Under the pieces are notes generated by a model. That model saw nothing but the letters and a program-made list of their open reading frames with translations. It did no database searches and was not told where the DNA came from. A stretch of 64,000 bases of DNA from Akkermansiaceae bacterium (GTDB lineage: Bacteria > Verrucomicrobiota > Verrucomicrobiia > Verrucomicrobiales > DEV007), in contig JACKQC010000009.1 in assembly GCA_024233085.1 (NCBI GenBank), forward strand, positions 1 through 64,000. The letters run 5' to 3'. Position numbers and translations under genes: made by a program. This document shows, one piece after another, positions 44,306-53,076 of this stretch. The number at the start of each line of letters is the position of its first letter. Positions within the stretch are counted from its first letter, which is position 1.

Positions 44306-47300
44306 ATGCGCACGAGAAGTCGGTGGCTGGTCTTCGGGCTGGCGCTCGGGGTTCCCGCCGCGGCGGCCGAGCCGGTGAGCTTCGATCGGGATGTGCTGCC
44401 ATTGCTCGAAAAACGTTGCAACCAATGTCATCGCCCGGAAAAGCAGCGGGGTGGCCTCGACTTGACTCGGATCGAGACGATGAGGCGCGGCGGTGACGAA
44501 CTCGGCGCCGCTATAGTGGCGGGAAAACCGGACGAGAGCCCGCTGATCCAGGTCTTGACGGGCGCCATCGAGCCGAAAATGCCGGATAAGGGCGACCCGT
44601 TGGCCGCGGGGGAAATCGACCTGCTGCGCCGCTGGATCGCGGAAGGAGCCAAGGACGATTCGCCGCTGTTCGCCGCGGAGGAGGTGGCGTTTTTCGAAAA
44701 GGCGATCCGGCCGGTGCTGGCGGCGCGATGTTTCAAATGCCACGCCGGCGAAGAGCCCGAGCACGACCTCAGCCTCGCGTCGCGTCACGGAATTCTCGCC
44801 GGCGGAAGTCGGGGACCAGCGGCGGTGGCGGGACATCCGGAGCAGAGCCTGTTGGTCAAGGCAATCCGCCAGACGGGAGAACTGAGGATGCCCCGCAACG
44901 GCGACCGCCTGAGTGAGGCGGAGGTCACCGCATTCGAGCGTTGGATCGAATTGGGGCTGCCGTGGCCGGCGAATGAAAAGGTGCTGGCCCGCGAAAGGCG
45001 GTTCACCATCAGCGACGCGGACCGGGATCACTGGGCCTTTCGGCCGTTGCCCAAGGACTTGCCCGCCGACTGGAATCTCGACGCAGCCTTGCGGACGCGA
45101 TCCGAACCGGTCGGGTTGTCGCCCTCGTCCGAGTCGGGACGTTATGCTTTGCTCCGCCGCGCGACCTACGATCTCATCGGTTACCCGCCGACCTCGGAGG
45201 AGATCGAGGCGTTCGTGAACGACGGGGCGGAAGGAGCTTTCGAGAAGGTGGTGGACCGGCTTCTCGCCTCGCCTCATTTCGGGTGGCGCTGGGGGCGGCA
45301 CTGGCTCGACTACACGCGCAACGGTTCCACCGGCCAGCCGACCCGTGGACCGGCGCTCGACGCGGACCGCTATGCCTTGTGGGTGGCCCGGTGTTTCAAC
45401 GAGGATCGTCCGTGGGACTGGTTCGCTCGCGTCCATCTGGCGGGAGACCTGATGCCTGGTTTCACCGGCGAGGACTACTCGATCGACCAGGCGCTGGCCG
45501 CCGCCGTGCCGCTGAACGGGCCGCGCACTTTCGAGAAGGCCGAGACGGAAACCTTCGTCCTCATGGACAAGCTCGACGAGGGCATCGAGTTCTTGGGTCG
45601 CTCGCTGTTGGGGATCAGCCTGGAATGCGCCCGGTGTCACGATCACAAGTTCGACCCGATCTCCCAGCGCGACTACTACGCCCTGCTGGGTTACTTCCAA
45701 AGCAGCGGCTATGCGCCGGTGCCGACGGAAACCGCCACGCGCTCAGAAGCCGCGGCCGCCGCGGAAGCGTATCGAATGGAGGTCAGCGAAAAAGCCCGGC
45801 TCCATGGGTTCATCCGACGCCAGGGATTGTTGCTCAATGTCGGCGGCGGGGGCCGGGTGAAACAGTGGCAGGAGACCCGACCCGCCCTGCTCGCCCCGAT
45901 GTGGCGCCGTCTCCACGAACTCGAGATCGAGGTGCTGCGGGCGGAGCGACATGCCGCCGAAACGAGTGGTTCGGCCGGTTTGGCCAAGGACCTCGCCTTG
46001 GCCATCACCGACCGGGAGGAGAAACTGAAGCGCTCCGATACGCCCGACTACGACGTCAGTGCATTCAAGGAGATGGGCTATTTTATCAGCGGCCACAAGA
46101 GCCAGCTGGGCCTGATCAAGCGGGCGGAGGCGTTAGGCCGCCAGGATCTGGCCGGTGAGCTGAAAAGGCACGCGGATTACTGGGAGGCCGAGCGGCAGCG
46201 CTGGGGCGAACGTTCCACCTTCGGCGGCTATGCCAAAACCGATCCCGAGGTCGCCGAACTAGCCAGGGCCTCGGACCGGATCGCCGAGATTGCCTCCGTG
46301 CTTCCCGCGAATCCTGACCAGCCGTGGGTGACCCCGAGACCGGGCTACCTCTATGTCCGCGTGGATGGCGGCCTGCGGCGGGCGGAGGATCTGGCTCCCT
46401 TCGATGAAAAAGCGAAGGCGGAGGGACTGCAGTTCAATTCCGACAACGCGAACCGCGTGTTTCTGCATCCCTGGTTCATCGGCGATTCGCGTCTCCTCGA
46501 CCGCGGCGATGTTCTTTATCCGGATGAACTTGTCACGCGCGGTACCCCGGTATTCTTCGGCGAGTCGGACGGGACCGCCAAAGGCAGCGGGCGGCTGCAA
46601 CTGGCGGAGTGGCTGACGGCGCCGGAGTCGGTTCAGGCGGCCTTGGTGGCCCGCACCGCGGTGAATCGCGCCTGGCTTCAGCTTTTCGGCGAGGCACTCT
46701 GCCGGTCCCCGAAGGAACTCGGCCGGCTCGGCGAATCGCCGGAACTGCCCGAGGTGCTCGACGGCTTGGCGGCCGAGTTCGTCCGCGAGGGTTGGTCGAT
46801 GAAACGGCTGCTTCGGCGGATCGTGCTCAGCGAGGCCTATCGCCGGGGCACCGCCGTGGAGGATTCAGTTTTCTCGAAAGATGGGCCGAATCGCCTCTTC
46901 GCCCGCCAAAATGTCCGGCGTCTCGATTACGAGGCGGTCGCCAACACGGTCTCATGGTGGCGGACCGGAAAGCGGGTCGAAGGACCGATTCGGGACGCGG
47001 AAATCGCAAGGCACTTTGATGCTCCTTCTCCCTACGATCTCACCGAACGGCGTGTCGTCTCGATCACAGCCACCCAGGCGCTGTTCATGATGAATCATCC
47101 CGAGGCGGCCATGGGTCTTGCCGGCGAGTTGATCGAACGGCTGGGTGTGAAAGCGGATGCGTCCCTCGCCGATTCTCTCGAAGCTCTCTGCCTCGCGATC
47201 TTTCAACGCCCACCCACCCCCGCGGAATCCGAACAGGCACTGGCCTTTGTCGAACGATGTCGCGCCGCATCCGGCAAGCCCGATCCGCGGAGTGAGGTGC

Positions 47301-47353
47301 TTGAGTTCGCCGGTTTACTCCTCTGCGCCAACGAGGCGATCTACCTGGAGTAG
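44306..47353 (+). CDS. DUF1549/DUF1553 protein with planctomycete-type cytochrome domains
   Basis: A 1015-residue secreted protein. Signal peptide about 1-22. Heme-type CxxCH motifs are CNQCH (about 38-42), CFKCH (about 140) and CARCHDHKFDP (about 440, in DUF1549). The DUF1549 domain spans about 270-500, a coiled linker follows, and DUF1553 covers about 740-1000. The start is set by AGGAGG at 44291-44296, nine bases before ATG 44306. An ATG at 44297 directly abuts that site and is less likely. Usually paired with a DUF1501 gene, as here. Confidence 0.9.
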   Translation: MRTRSRWLVFGLALGVPAAAAEPVSFDRDVLPLLEKRCNQCHRPEKQRGGLDLTRIETMRRGGDELGAAIVAGKPDESPLIQVLTGAIEPKMPDKGDPLAAGEIDLLRRWIAEGAKDDSPLFAAEEVAFFEKAIRPVLAARCFKCHAGEEPEHDLSLASRHGILAGGSRGPAAVAGHPEQSLLVKAIRQTGELRMPRNGDRLSEAEVTAFERWIELGLPWPANEKVLARERRFTISDADRDHWAFRPLPKDLPADWNLDAALRTRSEPVGLSPSSESGRYALLRRATYDLIGYPPTSEEIEAFVNDGAEGAFEKVVDRLLASPHFGWRWGRHWLDYTRNGSTGQPTRGPALDADRYALWVARCFNEDRPWDWFARVHLAGDLMPGFTGEDYSIDQALAAAVPLNGPRTFEKAETETFVLMDKLDEGIEFLGRSLLGISLECARCHDHKFDPISQRDYYALLGYFQSSGYAPVPTETATRSEAAAAAEAYRMEVSEKARLHGFIRRQGLLLNVGGGGRVKQWQETRPALLAPMWRRLHELEIEVLRAERHAAETSGSAGLAKDLALAITDREEKLKRSDTPDYDVSAFKEMGYFISGHKSQLGLIKRAEALGRQDLAGELKRHADYWEAERQRWGERSTFGGYAKTDPEVAELARASDRIAEIASVLPANPDQPWVTPRPGYLYVRVDGGLRRAEDLAPFDEKAKAEGLQFNSDNANRVFLHPWFIGDSRLLDRGDVLYPDELVTRGTPVFFGESDGTAKGSGRLQLAEWLTAPESVQAALVARTAVNRAWLQLFGEALCRSPKELGRLGESPELPEVLDGLAAEFVREGWSMKRLLRRIVLSEAYRRGTAVEDSVFSKDGPNRLFARQNVRRLDYEAVANTVSWWRTGKRVEGPIRDAEIARHFDAPSPYDLTERRVVSITATQALFMMNHPEAAMGLAGELIERLGVKADASLADSLEALCLAIFQRPPTPAESEQALAFVERCRAASGKPDPRSEVLEFAGLLLCANEAIYLE

Positions 47354-47393
47354 GAAAAATTTCTGGTTAACCGCCAAATTGAATCGATGAAAG

Positions 47394-47608
47394 AAATCCC
47401 AACGGGATTTTGGAAGGTAGCCCAGGGTTGCCGACAGGCTACCCTGGGGACGACACCGAGAGATCCGGCCGAACCTCGAAGAGGTTCCGGAGTCGGCGGT
47501 TTGACGTCAATCTTCCGCAAGCCCTTCAGGCTTGCCTCTCGTTCCAGTCAATCGAACCCTGGGGTTCGGCAGAACCCCAGGCTATGATCCGAAACGCCTT
47601 TGTCGTTT
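47394..47608. repeat. Inverted pair of tripartite hairpin units (transposase-less, RAYT-type)
   Basis: This covers most of the 321-base gap between the DUF1549 and DUF1501 genes. Hairpins in order are AAATCCC-AAC-GGGATTT (47394-47410), CCCAGGGT...ACCCTGGG (47421-47448), GAACCTC-GAA-GAGGTTC (47471-47487), GCAAGCC-CTTCA-GGCTTGC (47517-47535), CCTGGGGTTC-GGCA-GAACCCCAGG (47558-47581) and AAACG...CGTTT (47592-47608). The last three repeat the first three in opposite orientation. The same layout flanks the transposase gene at 52.4-53.1 kb. Confidence 0.85.
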
Positions 47609-47674
47609 TCTTTCAGAACGAATCTGCCAACTATAAGGAAAGAATTCCGCAATTCCTGTCGAACCTACCGAGCC

Positions 47675-49003
47675 ATGATCTCCCGTCGCCGTTTCGTCAC
47701 CCGCATCGCCGCCGCACCCGGGATCTTCGCCACCGGTTCCCTCTGGGCGGACGATGCCGGCCTATACGGAGCCGCGAAGGCGCCGCATCATCCGGGGAAG
47801 GTCAAAAGCATCATTTTCTACTATTGCAAAGGCGGGCCGTCGCAAGCCCATACCTTCGATCGGCCTAAGCGGGTCGCCGATCCCTCGCTTTACCCGTGGA
47901 AATTCTCCCGATCGGGCCAATCCGGACTCGAAATCAGCGACCTTTTTCCCCACCTGCAGGGGGTGGCGGATGAGTTGTGCCTCATTCGTTCCGGATATGG
48001 CGCGGTGGCCTCGCACAACGAAGCCGGCATCCACATTTTCACCGGCGCCAGCAAAGCCGGAGCGAGCCTCGGCGCCTGGATGCTTTACGGACTGGGAACG
48101 GGGAATCCCAACCTGCCCGGGCACGTGCTCCTCACTGGTCGGGTCGACGGCGACAAGTGGGCCGCCAGCGACGGCGAGGTTCACGGCGGCGCTCGATCCA
48201 TCGGCGCGGGTGGATTGCCACCAGCCTTGCAGGCGCAGGTGGTAAATGATCTGGTCAAACCGGTGGCGAATCTCGACAGCCCACTCGACGAGGGCTCTCA
48301 AGTGCGCTGGCTCGAAGAACTGCGGAGGATGAACGCCGGTTTCACCGCCCGACATCCGCGCTTCGAGGAACTAAATGCCCGGACCGAATCCTTTTTCACC
48401 GCCCATCGGATGCAGAGCGCCGCGCCGGAGGCCTTCGACCTCGCCCGGGAAAGTGCCGATCCGCGGATGCGAAAACGGTATGGTCTCGATCCGCAGGAGA
48501 CGCGCAGCACCGGAACCAAACTGCTGCTCGCCCGGCGACTCGCCGAGCGCGGAGTTCGCTTTATCCTCGTGCCTTCGGTCGGAGTGCCAGGTGGCCGGGG
48601 CGATTGGGACACCCACACGCCTGCGCAGGTCAGGGAGGCATTGCCGAAACTCAGCCTCGCCTGCGACCAACCGCTGGCCGGTCTCATCACCGACCTCAAG
48701 GAGCGCGGCCTGCTCGACCAGACACTGGTCGTGTGGGGCGGCGAAATGGGCCGGGGCGGACCCGGTCACATGAACCACAACGGGAGCGCCTTTTGTTGGT
48801 GGATGGCCGGCGGCGGGGTGAAGGGAGGCCATGCCCACGGTGCCACTGACGAGCAGGGCTTCACCGCCGTCGAGAGTCCCGTCCACGTCCGTGATCTCCA
48901 CGCCACCATGCTGTGGATGTGCGGCCTCGACTTTCGGAAACTAGAGCACAACGGCGTCGGCTTCGACACGACCTGCCAGGTGGCGCACGGGATCATCGCG
49001 TAG
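47675..49003 (+). CDS. DUF1501 domain-containing secreted protein
   Basis: A 442-residue protein with a Tat-type signal (MISRRRFVTRIAAA). The DUF1501 sulfatase-like fold is shown by KSIIFYYCKGGPSQAHTFD (about 45-63), CLIRSGYGAVASHNEAGIHIFTGA, WDTHTPAQVREALP and WGGEMGRGGPGHMNHNG. The His/Asp positions suggest a metal site. DUF1501 partners DUF1549/DUF1553 proteins in PVC polysaccharide loci; the reaction is unproven. The start at ATG 47675 follows the hairpin unit pair by 66 bases. Confidence 0.9.
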   Translation: MISRRRFVTRIAAAPGIFATGSLWADDAGLYGAAKAPHHPGKVKSIIFYYCKGGPSQAHTFDRPKRVADPSLYPWKFSRSGQSGLEISDLFPHLQGVADELCLIRSGYGAVASHNEAGIHIFTGASKAGASLGAWMLYGLGTGNPNLPGHVLLTGRVDGDKWAASDGEVHGGARSIGAGGLPPALQAQVVNDLVKPVANLDSPLDEGSQVRWLEELRRMNAGFTARHPRFEELNARTESFFTAHRMQSAAPEAFDLARESADPRMRKRYGLDPQETRSTGTKLLLARRLAERGVRFILVPSVGVPGGRGDWDTHTPAQVREALPKLSLACDQPLAGLITDLKERGLLDQTLVVWGGEMGRGGPGHMNHNGSAFCWWMAGGGVKGGHAHGATDEQGFTAVESPVHVRDLHATMLWMCGLDFRKLEHNGVGFDTTCQVAHGIIA

Positions 49004-49096
49004 AAACGCCTGGGTGAGATGTTTGTTTTTTCAGCGCGTTGCCGCCCTCGACAAGGCAGGGAATCCGGGGCTGAATTTAGGCGTCACCTTTTTTCA

Positions 49097-50620
49097 ATGA
49101 GCGCGATTCAGAATCCCACTTCTTTCCCCAATTTGGTGGGAATCATCTTTTCCATTGGTGTGGCGGCCGAGGCTTGGGTCGGAACGCTCTCGGGAGGGGA
49201 ACCCACTGACGACTGGCACCACGCCGAGTGGCGCCGCTTTCCCGCCGCGGAGGCCAATCAAGGTGTCGCGGTGGACGCGGAATGCTTCTACGCCATCACC
49301 AACCGGGCCATAGGGAAATACCGCAAGGACACGGGAGAACGCGTGGCCGGATGGGAGGACGAGAAAGGGGGGCACCTCAAGCATCTCAACGCGGGTGTGG
49401 TTTTCGAAGGAAAGCTCTACTGCGCCCATTCCAATTTCCCGGTTCGGCCTGAACAAAGTTCCGTCGAGATCTGGGACACGGCGACCCTGCGGCACATCGA
49501 TTCCCATCATTTTGAGAATCCCCCGGGTTCCCTGACTTGGGTGGATCGGCGCGATGGCCTTTGGTTCGCCTGTTTCGCCCACTACCGCAAGACCAGCGAC
49601 CCCGCCCTGTCGCGCGTAATGAGCTTCGATGCCGACTGGAAACCGCTGCAGTCGTGGACCTTTCCTGCCGCGCTCATTGAGCGCTTCGGGGGAAACAGCG
49701 CCTCGGGAGGGAGTTTCGGTCCCGGAGGGAACCTGTTCGTGACGGGTCACGACGCGCGCGAGCTCTACGTCCTCGACGTCCCCGAGTCAGGTGACGAGCT
49801 GATTTGGCGTGACACCATCGCCATCAGCGCCGCCGGCCAGGCCTTTGCCTGGGACCGGTCGCCGGGTCAGGAGGGTGTCCTCTATTCGATCCAGCGAAAG
49901 ACGAAGGAGGTGATCATATCGCGGGTCAATTCCGGCGGATTCGATTCCTTGTTCGATGGGAAGACTTTCACGGACTGGGAGCAGGCGGGCAACTGGGTCA
50001 TTGAGGATGGCGCGTTTTACCGCAAGGCGAAAGGCGGTTCGTTGACCTACACGAAGAGCCTCGTTCCCAACAATTTCGAGCTGCGCTTCGAGTGGAAAGT
50101 CTCCAAGGGCTGCAACAGCGGCGTTTATTACCGGCCTCGCCAGTACGAATACCAAGTGCTCGACAACGTGAACAGCCCCTATGGCGAGAATCCCCGTCAG
50201 GCCGCCGCCTCGCTCTTCTTCTGCATGGCCCCCTCGAAGGACGCGACGAAGCCCTTCGGCGAATGGAATACCGGCCGCGTCCTCTGCAAGGGGACGGTGA
50301 TCGAGCATTGGCTCAACGGCGAGCGGGTCCTCTCCTTCGACTACACCGACCCGAAGTGGGCCAAGGAGATCGAGCTGCTTCGCATCCGGGGCGCTGATTT
50401 GGCTGATCGTGGTGGGAAACTCTGGCTTCAGGACCACGGTGCCGACGTTTGGTTTCGCAAGCTCCGAATGCGCGAGATTCCCGAGGAGGAAATCATTGTG
50501 GCGGATCCTGCCTTCGAACCCACGCCCGTTCCTCCGGCCGCTCTGGAAAAAGAAAACGAGCGCGTCCGCAAGATGCTGGAGGCGGCGGGGGAGAAGAAGC
50601 GGGCCGACGAAGCCAAGTGA
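49097..50620 (+). CDS. Beta-propeller fused to a DUF1080 domain, secreted
   Basis: A 507-residue protein. A short signal-like N-terminus (about 1-32) is followed by a propeller-like domain (about 40-300: AVDAECFYAITNRAIGKYRKD, LNAGVVFEGKLYCAHSN, GGNLFVTGHDARELYVLDVP). A DUF1080 domain begins at SLFDGKTFTDWEQAGNWVIE (about 308) and ends near WFRKLRMREIPEEE. A charged Glu/Lys tail ends the protein. The fusion joins a sugar-type propeller with a 3-keto-glycoside-hydrolase-type fold, matching the oxidation-then-cleavage idea for this cluster. It starts 94 bases after the DUF1501 stop. ATG 49097 chosen. Confidence 0.82.
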   Translation: MSAIQNPTSFPNLVGIIFSIGVAAEAWVGTLSGGEPTDDWHHAEWRRFPAAEANQGVAVDAECFYAITNRAIGKYRKDTGERVAGWEDEKGGHLKHLNAGVVFEGKLYCAHSNFPVRPEQSSVEIWDTATLRHIDSHHFENPPGSLTWVDRRDGLWFACFAHYRKTSDPALSRVMSFDADWKPLQSWTFPAALIERFGGNSASGGSFGPGGNLFVTGHDARELYVLDVPESGDELIWRDTIAISAAGQAFAWDRSPGQEGVLYSIQRKTKEVIISRVNSGGFDSLFDGKTFTDWEQAGNWVIEDGAFYRKAKGGSLTYTKSLVPNNFELRFEWKVSKGCNSGVYYRPRQYEYQVLDNVNSPYGENPRQAAASLFFCMAPSKDATKPFGEWNTGRVLCKGTVIEHWLNGERVLSFDYTDPKWAKEIELLRIRGADLADRGGKLWLQDHGADVWFRKLRMREIPEEEIIVADPAFEPTPVPPAALEKENERVRKMLEAAGEKKRADEAK

Positions 50621-50663
50621 GGGGGGGCGACGGGAAGCGTGTTCCGTTTCGCCCTGATCCCAC

Positions 50664-52196
50664 TCACTGCCGGTTTCCGGAGGGAATCTCGTTGACGGTA
50701 TAGTATGCCTTGGCATGCAGGAGTCGGTGTCCCTCCCGATCCCGGAGCGCCGAAAGGTCAAAGTCGTGGATGTGTCCTTCCTGAATGCCCTCGATCGTCA
50801 GGTTCACCTCCAGGCCGTCGGCGGAGACTTCAGCCTTCACCACTCGTGGCGTGGTTTGATCGACTTCGGGGCTGCCGTAACCTGCGGAATAGATGTGGGT
50901 GTAGGTGGAAAGTGAATAGGCCGCCGATTTGGACGCCGTATCCGGATCGACGGGACGGGTAAAGGAAACCCGGAATCCGGAGGGGCGAATGTTGATCTCC
51001 CGGATCTCGAAGGGAACTTCGCCGGTCCAGTCGATCCGCTGGATGGCGAAGGGCGATTCGCCACGGACCGGCCACTGTCGGTTGGTCGTGAATCCCCCGG
51101 CGATGAGTTGACCTTGCGGAGTGAACTCGACGTTCATGATCCCGGTGGCGAGTCCCTCGCGGAAGGGGTAGCAGGCTCCCTGCCAGACGCCGTTGACCTC
51201 CTCAGTCGTGGCCCGAAGGATGAGGCTCAGGGTGTAGTCGCCAAGAAAGAACTGGCCTTCGAAGGGACCGAACTTCCCGCCGGTCTGGTCGAGTCGAAAG
51301 CCAGAGATGGATCGGCCCATCTTGATGTAGGGGAACAGGACCGCCGGGGGAACCAGTTCCCGGACCCGCTTCTTTTCGATCGCAATCCGCGAACTCGAAT
51401 TCGGCTCCAGTGCCGGGGCTTCCATTCCCTCGACAAAGGGATACCAGTTGTAGCTGGCTGGATGTCCGAGGAAACCGCCGGGCTTGAGGTGTTTCAGGGA
51501 GCACGAGCCGTTCCAGGGTCCCTGGCTTTCGATGCAGAACATCACGCCACTCGAGTTGGCGGCGACGCCGGCTGGGCTGCGCAGTCCGCTGCAGACTGGG
51601 ATCATCTTCCCTTCCGGGGTAACCTTGACAGCCCAGCCGCGGAAGAGATTATGGGATTCGTAGGAGCCGCTCAGGCCAAGGGCCACCCAGATATTGCCGT
51701 CCGGATCGTGCTTGGAGCCGAAGGCGAACTCGTGACCCTCGGCATAGCCCCAGTGGTTGGTCAGCGTCTCGAACCGATCCGCCTGGCCGTCGCCGTCGGT
51801 GTCAGTCAGCCGTGTCACCTCGCCGAACTGGGTGATGGTGAGCGAACCGTCGCGCCAGGACATCCCGAAGATCTCGTCCTGACCGCTGGCGAAAAGCTGA
51901 AAAACGGGATTCGGCGGAGTCTCGAAGGCGCCGGAGACGAAGTAGATGTCGCCGCGCCGGGTCCCGACCGCGAGCCGACCGTCGGGCAGGATTTCGAAAC
52001 TTCCCGGCTGCATCGGCACCGTTGGGGGAATGGGGACATCCACGATGGGATAGTATTTCGCTTCCGCCTCGGCCGTTCCCCACATGGCGCCGAGGTCCTC
52101 CTCCTGGGCGGAGGCTGGCGGCGTCGCGCCGAGCAAGAGAAGGACAAATCCAACTCGAAGTCGAGAGCGGCGCGAAAAGATTGCGGCGGCGGACAG
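50664..52196 (-). CDS. Sorbosone-dehydrogenase-like beta-propeller, start codon not identifiable
   Basis: A secreted propeller protein whose mature part begins near QEEDLGAMWG after a signal-like segment SRRSRLRVGFVLLLLGATPPASA. It shares many segments with the propeller at 42.7 kb, notably DQTGGKFGPFEGQFF and GVWQGACYPFREG. No in-frame ATG, GTG or TTG is present between the signal region and 52523; the coordinates use a CTG at 52196 only as a placeholder. In-frame ATGs at 52523 and 52547 lie in or next to the transposase gene. The 5' end was probably altered by insertion of the hairpin/transposase element, or a rare start is used. Confidence 0.7.
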   Translation of the reverse strand: MSAAAIFSRRSRLRVGFVLLLLGATPPASAQEEDLGAMWGTAEAEAKYYPIVDVPIPPTVPMQPGSFEILPDGRLAVGTRRGDIYFVSGAFETPPNPVFQLFASGQDEIFGMSWRDGSLTITQFGEVTRLTDTDGDGQADRFETLTNHWGYAEGHEFAFGSKHDPDGNIWVALGLSGSYESHNLFRGWAVKVTPEGKMIPVCSGLRSPAGVAANSSGVMFCIESQGPWNGSCSLKHLKPGGFLGHPASYNWYPFVEGMEAPALEPNSSSRIAIEKKRVRELVPPAVLFPYIKMGRSISGFRLDQTGGKFGPFEGQFFLGDYTLSLILRATTEEVNGVWQGACYPFREGLATGIMNVEFTPQGQLIAGGFTTNRQWPVRGESPFAIQRIDWTGEVPFEIREINIRPSGFRVSFTRPVDPDTASKSAAYSLSTYTHIYSAGYGSPEVDQTTPRVVKAEVSADGLEVNLTIEGIQEGHIHDFDLSALRDREGHRLLHAKAYYTVNEIPSGNRQ

Positions 52197-52377
52197 GCCA
52201 CCGATCCGGGAAAATACGAAGGAGATGAATGCGATCCCCGAGAACGCGGAAGACAGCCTTGCAGCCGGTGCCGTTAAGCGGGCATCCTTCTCGCGAGAGA
52301 ACCCGTTCAGGGGCCGCTTCAAAACGTCGCACTGAGACCTCGGGCTCCAAAGAGTTAGGATACGGCCGTGACGGGAA

Positions 52378-52463
52378 AACGCCGAAGGCGTTCCGGAGGA
52401 AAGCCCGGGGTTCTCGAACCCCGGGTCGGTGCATTCCCGGTTTTCGCCAATCCCAAGGGGATT
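52378..52463. repeat. Left tripartite hairpin unit of the transposase element
   Basis: Small hairpin 52378-52392, large hairpin 52404-52425 and small hairpin 52449-52463. Most of the 313-base gap between the transposase gene and the propeller's signal region is this unit; nothing else recognised there. Confidence 0.9.
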
Positions 52464-52509
52464 GCGCTGGTCTGGAGGATGCGTTTCCGACCGGATCCTT
52501 CGAAATAGT

Positions 52510-52965
52510 TCAGTCCCACGCATAGCGCTCGTCAATTTCCAATCCATGTTTCTCGCAAAACTTTCGGAACTCGGACTGGTAATCCGTCCTCCGGTGATGA
52601 GCCTCCTGCGAGGCAATGTAGCGTGTCACTTCATCCCGGGCCGACTCCGAAACCGAAAAAACGCCGTATCCCCGCTGCCAATGAAAATTCGGCACTTCCG
52701 GATCGCCGTTCTTTAACCAATCTGTCGTGGCACGCTTCGTTTCCTTGACGAAATCCGCGATGGTGATCGTCCGTGAGATCGCGACGAGGAGATGGACGTG
52801 ATCCGCGACCCCGCCGATCTGGATCGGCGCGCATCCGAGTTTCCGAATGACCCCGGCCATGTAGGCATGGGTCTTGCGGCGGAGATCGCAGTCGCAGAGA
52901 AATGGCATGCGTTCTCTTGTCGAAAAAATGACGTGGATGAGGACGTTGTCGAGCGATTGGGGCAT
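52510..52965 (-). CDS. REP-associated tyrosine transposase/IS200-IS605 family (Y1_Tnp)
   Basis: A 151-residue single-strand transposase. The HUH motif is DHVHLLV (about residues 60-66) and the catalytic tyrosine is in TRYIASQEAHHR (about 115-126). The C-terminus HGLEIDERYAWD is typical of the REP-associated (RAYT) branch. ATG 52965 (MPQSLDNVL) is the family-like start; a longer open frame to 53001 would translate the right hairpin unit. Such enzymes cut single-stranded DNA at hairpin ends, and the flanking hairpin units are the likely substrates. Confidence 0.9.
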   Translation of the reverse strand: MPQSLDNVLIHVIFSTRERMPFLCDCDLRRKTHAYMAGVIRKLGCAPIQIGGVADHVHLLVAISRTITIADFVKETKRATTDWLKNGDPEVPNFHWQRGYGVFSVSESARDEVTRYIASQEAHHRRTDYQSEFRKFCEKHGLEIDERYAWD

Positions 52966-52982
52966 GGCGGGCTGAACTGGCG

Positions 52983-53069
52983 GAACTCCGTTGGAGTTCA
53001 CCGATGTTGAGGCACATTGACCCGGGGTTCAAGAACCCCGGGCTGTCGTCCGGAATGCCGTTGGCATTC
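52983..53069. repeat. Right tripartite hairpin unit of the transposase element
   Basis: Small hairpin 52983-52999, large hairpin 53021-53042 and small hairpin 53053-53069, in the opposite orientation to the left unit. Confidence 0.9.
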
Positions 53070-53076
53070 GTCGTTG

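Larger units (their letters stand above)
52378..53069 (-). mobile_element. IS200-like/RAYT element with inverted tripartite hairpin flanks
   Basis: A 692-base element: left hairpin unit 52378-52463 and right hairpin unit 52983-53069, inverted relative to each other, with the tyrosine-transposase gene between them. The left unit has AACGCC-GAA-GGCGTT, CCCGGGGTTC-TC-GAACCCCGGG and AATCCC-AAG-GGGATT; the right has GAACTCC-GTT-GGAGTTC, CCCGGGGTTC-AA-GAACCCCGGG and GAATGCC-GTT-GGCATTC. The two large hairpins have identical 10-bp arms. It lies between two genes of the minus-strand catabolic operon. Confidence 0.8.

Noticed and set aside
47410..47868. Open frame across the hairpin block
   Set aside because: It runs through six hairpins and then out of frame through the DUF1501 gene, so it is not a gene.
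52197..52616. N-terminal extension of the propeller protein to TTG 52616 or ATG 52523
   Set aside because: The extension would translate the left hairpin unit and overlap or abut the transposase gene; no homologous sequence is expected there.
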